From the NCBI GenBank assembly GCA_037141915.1, contig JBAXBP010000050.1:1-20116 (forward strand): 20,116 nt of DNA, written 5' to 3'. The DNA is from CAIRDP01 sp037141915. Its GTDB lineage: Bacteria > Bacteroidota > Bacteroidia > Bacteroidales > FEN-979. Below, piece after piece: positions 7,440 through 14,975 of this stretch. Numbering within the stretch: the stretch's first letter is position 1; every line of letters begins with the position of its first letter. Below the pieces are notes generated by a model, which saw only the letters and a list, made by a program, of their open reading frames with translations, had not been told where the DNA came from and made no database searches. A program made the position numbers and the translations under genes.

Positions 7440-8267
7440 ATGTCATATAACTTACTAAAAGGGAAAAAAGGAATCATTTTCGGGGCTCTTGACGAACAGT
7501 CGATTGCCTGGAATGTTGCTGTAAAAGCTTTTGAGGAAGGCGCAGTTTTCACCCTTTCAAACACACCCCTTGCCCTAAGGTTTGGGAATCTCAGGGACTT
7601 ATCGGCACAGTGCAATGCAGAGATCATACCTGCTGATGCCACGAGCGTAAGCGATCTCGAACAGGTGATCAGCCGCTCGATGGAAGTTCTCGGTGGCAAG
7701 GTTGATTTTATCCTGCATTCCATCGGGATGTCCATGAACGTGAGAAAAAGCAGGGAATACGATGATCTTGATTATGATTTTTACAGAAAGACCATTGATA
7801 TTTCAGCCATGTCATTTCACAAAATGATACAGGTTGCAAAGAAACTTGATGCCATCAGCGAATGGGGATCCATTGTTGCGCTCTCGTATATTGCGGCTCA
7901 AAGGACATTATACAGGTACAATGATATGGCTGATGCGAAGGCCATGCTTGAATCCATCGCAAGGAGTTTCGGATATATTTATGGCAGGGAGAAGAATGTG
8001 AGGATCAACACGATATCCCAATCTCCTACCAGGACAACGGCAGGCAGCGGGGTCAAGGGAATTGATGCTCTTATTGATTTTACAGAAAGGATGTCGCCAT
8101 TGGGAAATGCAACAGCCCGGGAGTGCGCTGATTTTTGCATTGTCCTGTTCTCAGACCTTTCCAGGAAGGTGACGATGCAGAATATATTCCACGACGGAGG
8201 CTTTTCAAGCATGGGTATGAGCCTGAAAGCGATGACGCAGTATAAAAAAAGTCTTGAAGACGAGTGA
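7440..8267 (+). CDS. fabI: Enoyl-[acyl-carrier-protein] reductase (NADH), FabI
   Basis: The 275-residue product is a short-chain dehydrogenase fold enzyme that reduces trans-2-enoyl-ACP in the last step of fatty acid elongation. The FabI-specific cofactor loop is GALDEQSIAW near residues 15-24, with ADATSV (65-70) at the adenine site and HSIGMS (93-98) near the nicotinamide. The catalytic set is Tyr150, Tyr160 and Lys167 in SYIAAQRTLYRYNDMADAK, with the 10 and 7 residue spacing of FabI. The C-terminal SPLGNA and FHDGGFSSMGMS segments also fit. The first ATG in frame at 7440 agrees with the family N-terminus (SYNLLKGKKGIIFG). It stands between recN and the etf operon, with its own gap on both sides. 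A TAnnTTTG box could not be assigned upstream. Sequence features point to a standard triclosan-target type FabI, but sensitivity cannot be read from this. Confidence 0.93.
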   Translation: MSYNLLKGKKGIIFGALDEQSIAWNVAVKAFEEGAVFTLSNTPLALRFGNLRDLSAQCNAEIIPADATSVSDLEQVISRSMEVLGGKVDFILHSIGMSMNVRKSREYDDLDYDFYRKTIDISAMSFHKMIQVAKKLDAISEWGSIVALSYIAAQRTLYRYNDMADAKAMLESIARSFGYIYGREKNVRINTISQSPTRTTAGSGVKGIDALIDFTERMSPLGNATARECADFCIVLFSDLSRKVTMQNIFHDGGFSSMGMSLKAMTQYKKSLEDE

Positions 8268-8268
8268 T

Positions 8269-8296
8269 GGTTTCCGCTTTTCCGGTTACCTTTTTT
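8269..8296 (+). terminator. Weak candidate terminator after fabI
   Basis: Directly after the fabI stop, GGT-TT-CCG (8269-8276) can pair with CGG-TT-ACC (8283-8290), leaving a 2x2 internal loop and a six-base hairpin loop, followed by six T (8291-8296). The stem is short and interrupted, so the call is weak. It lies immediately before the etfB promoter box, a sensible place for a terminator. Confidence 0.3.
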
Positions 8297-8300
8297 ATCT

Positions 8301-8308
8301 TACATTTG
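8301..8308 (+). promoter_or_regulatory. Bacteroidota -7 promoter box of the etf operon
   Basis: TACATTTG matches TAnnTTTG and, with the next four bases CACC, is the same 12 bases found before bamD. The etfB ATG is 19 bases further on, giving a leader of roughly 15 bases. No clear -33 TTTG is seen. A GAGGA stretch directly touches the ATG and is too close to act as a normal ribosome binding site. Confidence 0.55.
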
Positions 8309-8327
8309 CACCCGAAAAAATTGAGGA

Positions 8328-9077
8328 ATGAATATACTTGTTTGCATTAGCAATGTTCCTGACACCACCACCAAGGTGAAGTTTATCGATGAGTCGAGAA
8401 AGCTCGATACAACAGGAATTCAGTGGGTTATTAATCCCTGGGATGAATTATCCCTTACCAGGGCCCTGGAACTTAAAGACGATCCTTCAAAAGGGATACA
8501 GAAAGTTACAGTTGCTCATGTAGGGCTCGCAGGTTCTGAACCTACTATAAGAAAGGCGCTGGCCATAGGGGCCGATGACGCAATTCGCGTAAATGCTGCC
8601 CCGGCCGACGGAATTTTTGTTGCTGCACAGCTTGCAGAGGTTTTGAAAACAGAATCCTACGACATTATTTTATGCGGCATTGAATCAAGTGACTACAATG
8701 GTTCAATTGTAGGGGAGATGCTCGCAGAATTTCTTGATATTCCTTCAGTGTCTTCAGTCTCGGCACTTGGGATCGAGGACGGGCAAGTGATCCTCACCAG
8801 GGAAATTGACGGAGGTAAAGAAGTTATCAGCACTCCTGTTCCAGTTGTTGCGATCGTTCAGAAAGGAATTGCCAAAGAACCAAGGATAGCAGCAATGAGG
8901 GGAATCATGATGGCCAGGACGAAACCTGTCAGGGTTTTCGAACCTACGGGAAGCGGTCCCATGACTGAACTTGTGAATTTTGAAAAACCCAAGCCCCGTG
9001 CCGCCTGCAAATACATTGATCCTGAGAACCCCGGGCAGCTTGTTGAGCTTCTTCAGAATGAGGCCAAGATTATTTAA
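8328..9077 (+). CDS. etfB: Electron transfer flavoprotein beta subunit
   Basis: The 249-residue product opens with MNILVCISNVPDTTTKVKF and INPWDELSLTRALEL, both standard for EtfB/FixA. Later segments AHVGLAGSEPTIRKALAIGADDAIRV, ILCGIESSDYNGSIVGEMLAE and the C-terminal IMMARTKPVRV also fit. EtfB pairs with EtfA to form a soluble FAD protein that takes electrons from acyl-CoA dehydrogenases. In non-bifurcating forms EtfB binds AMP, and in bifurcating forms a second FAD; I cannot decide between them by eye. It is the first gene of a five-gene run (gaps of 31, 8, 13 and 22 bases) that also encodes a dehydrogenase and the membrane quinone reductase, which favours simple electron delivery to quinone. 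Confidence 0.93.
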   Translation: MNILVCISNVPDTTTKVKFIDESRKLDTTGIQWVINPWDELSLTRALELKDDPSKGIQKVTVAHVGLAGSEPTIRKALAIGADDAIRVNAAPADGIFVAAQLAEVLKTESYDIILCGIESSDYNGSIVGEMLAEFLDIPSVSSVSALGIEDGQVILTREIDGGKEVISTPVPVVAIVQKGIAKEPRIAAMRGIMMARTKPVRVFEPTGSGPMTELVNFEKPKPRAACKYIDPENPGQLVELLQNEAKII

Positions 9078-9108
9078 TTTTTATAAAACAATAGTTTAAT
9101 ATCACATT

Positions 9109-10074
9109 ATGAGTGTTTTAGTATTCGTTGAAAATTGGGATGGAAAGTTCAAGAAACTTTCTTTTGAGCTTGTTTCCTATGCTTCCAGGCTTGCCGAAAT
9201 GCTGGGTTCCTCAGCAATTGCAGTATCCATTGGAAAAGTTGAAGACGCTGAGCTTTCAAAACTGGCTTTCAACGGCGCTTCAAAGATCATAAGTATAGAG
9301 GGTGAACAGTTCAATATTCTCGACAACCAGAATTTTGCCTCAGCAATTGCAGAGGTTGCTGTGAAAGAGAATGCAAAGGTTGTTGTACTTTCGAATAATA
9401 ATATGGGCAAAGCCATTGCCCCGAGGGTAGCTGTAAAGCTGAAAGCAGGACTTGGTGCAGGTGTAAGTCACCTTCCTGTTTCTGTCGATCCCTTTGTGGT
9501 CTATAAAAAAGTCTTTTCAGGTAATGCCTTTGCGAATATTACAATAAAATCGGAAGTCAAGGTTCTGACGCTTGCCCAGAATTCTTTTGAACTGATTGAA
9601 AAACAGCTTCCCCTGGTGATTGAAAAAGCTGCAGTTCAGGTTATTCCATGTAAAATATCGATAAAAGACACCCAGAAGCAGACCGGTAAGATATTGCTGA
9701 CCGATGCAGACATAGTTGTATCTGGAGGCCGCGGAATGAAGTCGCCCGATAACTGGGCACCCCTGGTTGAACTGGCAGGGATACTCGGCGCTGCAACTGC
9801 ATGTTCCAGGCCTGTATCCGACGAAGGCTGGCGTGGCCATGATGAACATACCGGGCAGACCGGCAAGATCATTGCCCCGAACCTTTATTTTGCGATTGGC
9901 ATTTCTGGTGCAACCCAGCATCTTGCAGGCGTTAGCGGATCAAAATATATTGTTGCAATCAACACCGATAAAGATGCTCCCATATTTGAAGCAGCCCAGT
10001 ATGGGATAATCGGTGATGCACTTAAAGTCTTGCCGAAGCTTGTGGAAGCATTCAGAGAGGTAAAAGGGAAATAA
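9109..10074 (+). CDS. etfA: Electron transfer flavoprotein alpha subunit
   Basis: The 321-residue product has the EtfA two-domain form. The C-terminal FAD domain shows SGGRGM (205-210), SRPVSDEGW (233-241), GQTGK (249-253), ISGATQH (265-271) and NTDKDAPIF (285-293), all contacts for FAD in this family. The N-terminal domain begins MSVLVFVENWDGKFKKLS and pairs with EtfB. The complex carries electrons from the acyl-CoA dehydrogenase encoded downstream to the membrane oxidoreductase encoded next. Length is normal, there is no extra ferredoxin domain of the kind seen in some clostridial EtfA proteins, and the next gene begins eight bases after the stop. Confidence 0.95.
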   Translation: MSVLVFVENWDGKFKKLSFELVSYASRLAEMLGSSAIAVSIGKVEDAELSKLAFNGASKIISIEGEQFNILDNQNFASAIAEVAVKENAKVVVLSNNNMGKAIAPRVAVKLKAGLGAGVSHLPVSVDPFVVYKKVFSGNAFANITIKSEVKVLTLAQNSFELIEKQLPLVIEKAAVQVIPCKISIKDTQKQTGKILLTDADIVVSGGRGMKSPDNWAPLVELAGILGAATACSRPVSDEGWRGHDEHTGQTGKIIAPNLYFAIGISGATQHLAGVSGSKYIVAINTDKDAPIFEAAQYGIIGDALKVLPKLVEAFREVKGK

Positions 10075-10082
10075 AACCAGGC

Positions 10083-11450
10083 ATGCTTAAACAGATCGTT
10101 TTTTCCCTGATGCTGCTTTTGACTCTAGGAATATTTTCATATTCAGCGATCCGTTACATCAGATTTTTCAGATTAACCAAAGCCGGATTCCCTGTCAGGA
10201 ACATTGCCAGGAGATTCGGAATTATGATGAAGGTGGCCATTGGCCAGACGAAGATATTCAGGTTCCCATTTGTTGGATTACTTCATGCCCTTGTTTTCTG
10301 GGGTTTCTGCGTGATACTGCTTGGAAGCATCGAGATGATTATCGACGGGGTTTCAGGAACCGAAAAGGCACTGGGTTTCCTTGGCATTTTCTATAATTTT
10401 ATCATGGGGAGCGGGGATGTGTTTGCCCTGCTTATTACCATAGCTATCCTGGTCTTCCTGGGACGCAGGCTTTTTATGCATGTCAAACGGTTTCAGGGTA
10501 TTGAGATGAAACACGTGTCTCATATGGATGCCAATATTGCATTAAGCCTGATTCTTTTACTGATGATCTCCATGTTGGGAATGAATACCTTCTATGTACT
10601 CAGGCAAACGCTTGTTTCTCCCTGTGCAGAACAACTTCCTGGGGGGATCACACATTTCCCTGCCGGGACAATCCTCGGCTTCTACCCCGTCAGTTCCTTT
10701 TTTGCGGGGCTCATGGCTGGCAGCATTTCACCTCCGGCAGCCATTGTCCTTTACCAGGCCTTTTGGTGGTCGCACATCGTCCTGATCTTCCTGTTTGCAA
10801 ACATTCTGCCATATTCCAAGCATTTCCATGTTTTCATGTCGGTACCCAATGTTTTCTTATCAAGGCTTGAACCTCTGGGGCAGCTGAGGAATATGGATAA
10901 TATCACACGGGAGGTAAAGCTGATGCTTGACCCTGAGGCCCAGTTGCTTGCTGTTCCCCCGGAACCTGCAGTTGAGAGATTTGGGGTTAAGGATGCCGAA
11001 GACGTGATCTGGAAAAATTACTTTGATTCCCTGGCCTGCACGGAATGCGGGCGTTGTACCTCGGTCTGCCCGGCGAATATAACGGGCAAGAAGTTGTCGC
11101 CCCGCAAGATTATGATGGATCTCAGGGCCAGGATGAAGGAAAAAGGCCCGGGGATGGTAAAGAACGGACATGAATATAATGACAAGAGATCCCTTTTAAG
11201 GGATTACATCTCAGAAGAGGAACTCTGGGCGTGCACTACCTGCAATGCCTGTGCCATGGAATGCCCCATCAACATAAATCACCCGGGTCTTATCGTTGAT
11301 ATGCGCAGGTATCTTGTCATGGAAGAAGCCTCGGCCCCCGGCCAGCTCAAGGCCATGTTCAGTTACATAGAGAATAACGGTGCCCCCTGGCAATTCTCGA
11401 AAAGCGACCGCATGGTATGGGCCGACCAACTCGAAATTAATAAGCATTAA
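10083..11450 (+). CDS. Membrane cytochrome b / double [4Fe-4S] subunit of an EMO-type ETF:quinone oxidoreductase
   Basis: The 455-residue product joins two parts. Residues 1 to about 250 hold roughly six membrane helices of NarI-like type, with candidate haem ligands His68 (LLHALVFWGF), His231 (WWSHIVLIF) and His247 or His249 (SKHFHVF). Residues 310-410 hold a two-cluster ferredoxin domain, with Cys319, 322, 325 and 329 (CTECGRCTSVCP) and Cys384, 387, 390 and 394 (CTTCNACAMECP). In the membrane-bound FeS oxidoreductases of the DUF224/EMO group these parts and a CCG domain usually form one chain; here the CCG part is the next gene. Given etfBA before and acyl-CoA dehydrogenase after, its role is most likely to pass electrons from reduced ETF to menaquinone. 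Haem number and quinone type are inferred. It could also be described as HdrD-related, but the context favours ETF. Confidence 0.87.
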   Translation: MLKQIVFSLMLLLTLGIFSYSAIRYIRFFRLTKAGFPVRNIARRFGIMMKVAIGQTKIFRFPFVGLLHALVFWGFCVILLGSIEMIIDGVSGTEKALGFLGIFYNFIMGSGDVFALLITIAILVFLGRRLFMHVKRFQGIEMKHVSHMDANIALSLILLLMISMLGMNTFYVLRQTLVSPCAEQLPGGITHFPAGTILGFYPVSSFFAGLMAGSISPPAAIVLYQAFWWSHIVLIFLFANILPYSKHFHVFMSVPNVFLSRLEPLGQLRNMDNITREVKLMLDPEAQLLAVPPEPAVERFGVKDAEDVIWKNYFDSLACTECGRCTSVCPANITGKKLSPRKIMMDLRARMKEKGPGMVKNGHEYNDKRSLLRDYISEEELWACTTCNACAMECPININHPGLIVDMRRYLVMEEASAPGQLKAMFSYIENNGAPWQFSKSDRMVWADQLEINKH

Positions 11451-11463
11451 GGGGATAGTTTGA

Positions 11464-12261
11464 ATGAGTGAAAGGATAACGATTCAGGTTCCTGTGATGG
11501 CCGACCTTTTTGCAAAGGGAGAGAAGCCTGAATTTTTATTCTGGGTAGGATGCTCAGGCGCTTTTGACGAAAGGTATAAGAAAGTATCCAGGGCCTTTGC
11601 GAAAATTCTAAGCCATCTTGAAATCAGTTATGCAGTGCTTGGAGTTGAAGAGAGCTGCACCGGTGATCCTGCCAGGCGCGCCGGGAACGAGATGCTTTAC
11701 CAGATGCAGGCCCTGCAAAACATCGAATTGTTTAAAAAATATGGGATTGGCAAGATACTGACCATTTGTCCCCATTGTTACAATATCTTTAAAAATGAAT
11801 ACCCCGACCTGGGAGGCCGGTATGAAGTGGTGAGCTATGTTCATTTCCTTGATGAAATGCTGGGGAACGGAAAACTCAAGCTGACTAAAGAGGTTTTCGG
11901 TAACTGTAAAGTCACGTATCACGATCCATGTTACCTCGGAAGAGCAAATGATATTTATGAGGAACCAAGGAACATCCTTGAGCACCTCAGTTCTCATTAT
12001 ACCGAAATGGAAAGGCATCGCAGTTCCTCGCTTTGCTGTGGAGGAGGGGGAGGACAGATGTTCAAGGAAGCGGAGCCCGGCAGCAGGGAAATTTATGCAG
12101 AGCGGACCGAGGATGTACTTAAGACAGGCGCTGCCTTCGTTGCAACAGCCTGCCCTTTCTGCATGAATATGATCACTGACGGAATAAAATACAAAAACAA
12201 AGAAACCGAGATCAGGAATCTGGATATAGCAGAGATGATCTCATTTTCATTAAAACTGTAA
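11464..12261 (+). CDS. CCG-domain iron-sulfur protein, second subunit of the ETF:quinone oxidoreductase
   Basis: The 265-residue soluble product has two CCG-type cysteine modules, as in HdrB, GlcF and the C-terminal part of EMO-type oxidoreductases. Module 1: Cys30 (WVGCSG), Cys65 (EESCTGDPARR) and Cys102/105 (CPHC). Module 2: Cys156 (DPCYLGR), Cys191-192 in CCGGGGG and Cys230/233 (CPFC). Module 2 is complete. Module 1 has Ser-Cys in place of Cys-Cys, so it lacks one ligand. The EESCTGDPARRAGNE segment is usual for this family. The gene starts 13 bases after the membrane subunit, and the two products together equal the domains of a single long EMO protein. It probably receives electrons from ETF and relays them to the ferredoxin and haem centres next to the membrane. 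Confidence 0.87.
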   Translation: MSERITIQVPVMADLFAKGEKPEFLFWVGCSGAFDERYKKVSRAFAKILSHLEISYAVLGVEESCTGDPARRAGNEMLYQMQALQNIELFKKYGIGKILTICPHCYNIFKNEYPDLGGRYEVVSYVHFLDEMLGNGKLKLTKEVFGNCKVTYHDPCYLGRANDIYEEPRNILEHLSSHYTEMERHRSSSLCCGGGGGQMFKEAEPGSREIYAERTEDVLKTGAAFVATACPFCMNMITDGIKYKNKETEIRNLDIAEMISFSLKL

Positions 12262-12283
12262 GCATTAATTATAAACCAGACCA

Positions 12284-14068
12284 ATGGAAAACCAGCAAGT
12301 ATTGAAAAGCGGCGAATTTCTTGTTCGCGAGATCACTCCCTCAGAAATTTTCATCCCCGAGGAATTTAATGAAGAGCAGTTAATGATAGCCCAGACAATC
12401 CGCGATTTTCTTCAGACCGAATTATATCCTATTGTGGATAAGCTCGACGCTCCTGACATCAACCTGATGAAGGCCACGCTTAAGAAAGCCGGTGAGCTTG
12501 GACTGATGGGTATTGCTCTTCCGGAGGAATATGGCGGGTTCGGACAGTCGTTTGTGACCCAGATGCTTGCAGCGGAGACAATTGGTGCAGGTTATTCATT
12601 TTCGGTTGCCTTCATGGCTCACACCGGTATCGGCACGCTTCCCATCATGTATTATGGGACTGAAGAGCAGCGCCAGAAATATGTTACGAGGCTGGCGACA
12701 GGGGAGCTCCTTGGCGCCTATTGCCTTACTGAACCAGGTGCAGGAAGCGATGCCAACTCGGGCAAGACCCAGGCTGTGCTTTCTGAAGACGGACAGCATT
12801 ACATTCTTAATGGCCAGAAAATGTGGATCACCAATGCCAACTTCGCCGATACCCAGGTGGTATTTGCAAAGATCGACAGGGACAGGGTGCTTTCGGCTTT
12901 TATCGTCGAAAAGGCATTTCCCGGTGTGACAGTTAATCCTGATGAACATAAGATGGGGATCAAAGGCTCTTCCACAGCCCAGATCTTTTATACCGATGTA
13001 AAGGTGCCTGTTACAAACCTGATCGGCAGCAGGGGAGAAGGTTTCCGTATTGCCCTGAGCATCCTTCATATGGGCCGTATAAAACTCGGCGCCAATGTTC
13101 TCGGGGCAAGCAAAAAAGCCATTAACGATTCGGTGGGCTACGCCAACGAGCGTAAGCAATTCGGGGTACTGATATCCACCTTCGGATCCATAAAATATAA
13201 ACTTGCTGAGCAGGTGATTCGCACTTTCGCCCTTGAATCGGCCATTTACAGGGTGAGCAGGGATATAGACATCCAGATAGAAAAAAATAAAGCCGAAGGA
13301 ATGGATAAAGGCCGTGCCAGCATAGAAGGTATAAGCCATTATGCAGTGGAAGCCGCCATCCTCAAGGTTTACGGTTCCGAAGTCCTGGATTATGTGATCG
13401 ATGAAGCGGTACAGATCCACGGCGGGATGGGATATTCGGCCGAAATGGCTGTTGAAAGGGGATACCGGGATTCAAGGATAAACAGGATCTTTGAAGGGAC
13501 CAACGAAATCAACAGGCTCCTTGTTGTGGATACTGCTATGAAACGTGCCATGAAGGGCGACTTTGACCTTATCGGTACAGCCGAAAAAGTGATGGCCAAC
13601 CCTGAACAGGCTGCAGAACCCAGGCTGTCATCCGAAGGCTATTATGAAGAGAAAATGAGGTACCTGCGCAACTTCAAGAAAGCAATTCTTATTGCCATAC
13701 AGGGGGCTTCAAAGGTCTTTGATAAAAAACTGGTCCAGGAACAAGAAGTTCTGAACAGCATTTCCGACATGGTCATTGAAGTATACATTGCCGAATCAAC
13801 TGCGCTCAGGGTGAACAAGCTTGAGACGATGAAAGGCGCAGATGCCGTGGCTTTATACAGGGATATCCTTGATGTCCTTGTTTATGATGCCTCCGACAAG
13901 ATCCGTAAAGCAGGCTGCAATGCAGTAAACTGTTTTGCTGAGGGTGACCAGGTAACAAAACTTGTCAATGCGATTCAGTCGCTGAGCATTGTTGCCGGGC
14001 TTAATATTAAAGAAGCACGCAGGCGAATTGCTGCAAAGCTCATCGAGGAAAACCAATATAAATTTTAA
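12284..14068 (+). CDS. Acyl-CoA dehydrogenase, long VLCAD/ACAD9-like form
   Basis: The 594-residue product is a flavin acyl-CoA dehydrogenase that makes the trans-2 double bond in beta-oxidation and passes electrons to ETF. Residues to about 410 form the core: LGLMGIALPEEYGGFG, CLTEPGAGSDANS (147-159, FAD/substrate site), KMWITNA (179-185), QIHGGMGYSAEMAVER (377-392) and RIFEGTNEINRLL (401-413). Glu404 in FEGT sits where the catalytic base lies in medium and very long chain enzymes. Residues 414-594 are an extra helical domain not present in short ACADs but found in VLCAD and ACAD9, where it aids membrane contact or dimer form. It is the last gene in the etf operon, 22 bases after the CCG gene, so it is the likely electron donor for this ETF. 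Chain-length preference is inferred only from the C-terminal extension. Confidence 0.93.
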   Translation: MENQQVLKSGEFLVREITPSEIFIPEEFNEEQLMIAQTIRDFLQTELYPIVDKLDAPDINLMKATLKKAGELGLMGIALPEEYGGFGQSFVTQMLAAETIGAGYSFSVAFMAHTGIGTLPIMYYGTEEQRQKYVTRLATGELLGAYCLTEPGAGSDANSGKTQAVLSEDGQHYILNGQKMWITNANFADTQVVFAKIDRDRVLSAFIVEKAFPGVTVNPDEHKMGIKGSSTAQIFYTDVKVPVTNLIGSRGEGFRIALSILHMGRIKLGANVLGASKKAINDSVGYANERKQFGVLISTFGSIKYKLAEQVIRTFALESAIYRVSRDIDIQIEKNKAEGMDKGRASIEGISHYAVEAAILKVYGSEVLDYVIDEAVQIHGGMGYSAEMAVERGYRDSRINRIFEGTNEINRLLVVDTAMKRAMKGDFDLIGTAEKVMANPEQAAEPRLSSEGYYEEKMRYLRNFKKAILIAIQGASKVFDKKLVQEQEVLNSISDMVIEVYIAESTALRVNKLETMKGADAVALYRDILDVLVYDASDKIRKAGCNAVNCFAEGDQVTKLVNAIQSLSIVAGLNIKEARRRIAAKLIEENQYKF

Positions 14069-14102
14069 ATACAGATCATTAAAAAACAATCATAATTTAC
14101 CT

Positions 14103-14110
14103 TACTTTTG
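14103..14110 (+). promoter_or_regulatory. Bacteroidota -7 promoter box upstream of the unknown membrane protein gene
   Basis: TACTTTTG fits TAnnTTTG and is followed by CA, as at bamD and etfB. The ATG of the next gene is 50 bases further on, giving a leader of about 45 bases. No clear -33 TTTG is visible. It suggests that the unknown gene is transcribed separately from the etf operon. Confidence 0.5.
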
Positions 14111-14159
14111 CATTGAAAAATAAGTACTTCCATCAAAAGGCGGTGAACCTTTACCTTAT

Positions 14160-14975
14160 ATGAACGGCCCGTTGTTTAATTATATTCTTCTTGCAAGGAC
14201 AGCCAAAGATAGCACCTCGTTCGATCCGAGCATGTTATACCTGATACTTGCACTGGTCGGGCTTTTTCTACTGGTACTCTTGCTTGTTTTCACAAGAGCC
14301 AGGTTACTCCCTCTGATCAAACTTGGGTACATCAACCTGGTTTACGGTCGTTTCAGTTTTGAATTCCTCGAGTTTTTTAAGGATAACAACCTCAGGAATC
14401 CCCATAACAATTGTATCAAGGATGAGATCTCCATGCATTTCTATACATTTTACAAAGCCAGGAGGGACGCCTTGTTTTTTACAACAGAAACTAAGATTGA
14501 ATTCGGTGATATCCCTTTCTTAATGAATTACAAGAAGCTCATCAAGGTGAAGGGAGAGCCTGAATGCATCAATGTGTCAAAATTCGGCAATCACAGGGTG
14601 AAACTGGTCGGGTTTAACGAAACCCTTCAGAATCTGAAGATGAAATCGATGTGCTATTTCCTTGGAGAGGTTTTCGTGATGGGGGAATATCATTTCATGG
14701 ATATCAGCAAGGTCAGGATCGCCGATATTATTTCTCCTCTCTCGGGCAAGTACCTTAAAGGGCAAACTATTGAATCGGATAATTTTTATATCACAGACCA
14801 GCAGGGCGATAAGATCAATTACGAGAACAACGGGTTTTCGATCACCGTACGTTATTACTTCAGGGGGGATGCTGCAGTGAACCAGATTCTCGACCAGGTG
14901 TTCTCAGGTGCCGGCGATAACGGTCAGGCCCTGATCGATACGATGAAACACGAAGAATTGCTGAACCGCTTCTAG
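14160..14975 (+). CDS. Unknown protein with one N-terminal membrane helix
   Basis: The 271-residue product has a short lead (MNGPLFNYILLARTAKDSTS), one strong membrane helix at about residues 25-44 (SMLYLILALVGLFLLVLLLV), then a basic stretch (TRARLLPLIKLGY) and a soluble domain of about 220 residues. By the positive-inside rule the soluble part is likely cytoplasmic. I do not recognise a family, and see no cysteine-pair, nucleotide-binding or protease motif. The soluble part has alternating strands and turns, for example HRVKLVGFNETLQNLKMKSM and FVMGEYHFMDISKVRI, so a beta-rich domain is possible. It has its own promoter box. Its TAG stop overlaps the clpC stop on the other strand. Codon use and composition look like those of its neighbours, so it is probably a lineage core gene. 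Confidence 0.78.
   Translation: MNGPLFNYILLARTAKDSTSFDPSMLYLILALVGLFLLVLLLVFTRARLLPLIKLGYINLVYGRFSFEFLEFFKDNNLRNPHNNCIKDEISMHFYTFYKARRDALFFTTETKIEFGDIPFLMNYKKLIKVKGEPECINVSKFGNHRVKLVGFNETLQNLKMKSMCYFLGEVFVMGEYHFMDISKVRIADIISPLSGKYLKGQTIESDNFYITDQQGDKINYENNGFSITVRYYFRGDAAVNQILDQVFSGAGDNGQALIDTMKHEELLNRF

Noticed and set aside
10083..12261. Reading the two Fe-S genes as one gene broken by a frameshift
   Set aside because: The first ends in a TAA after a normal tail, the second has its own ATG 13 bases later, and both have complete domains; a true two-gene arrangement is more likely.
12596..13420. Minus-strand open frame of 274 codons inside the acyl-CoA dehydrogenase gene
   Set aside because: Shadow of a well-supported dehydrogenase core with intact catalytic motifs.
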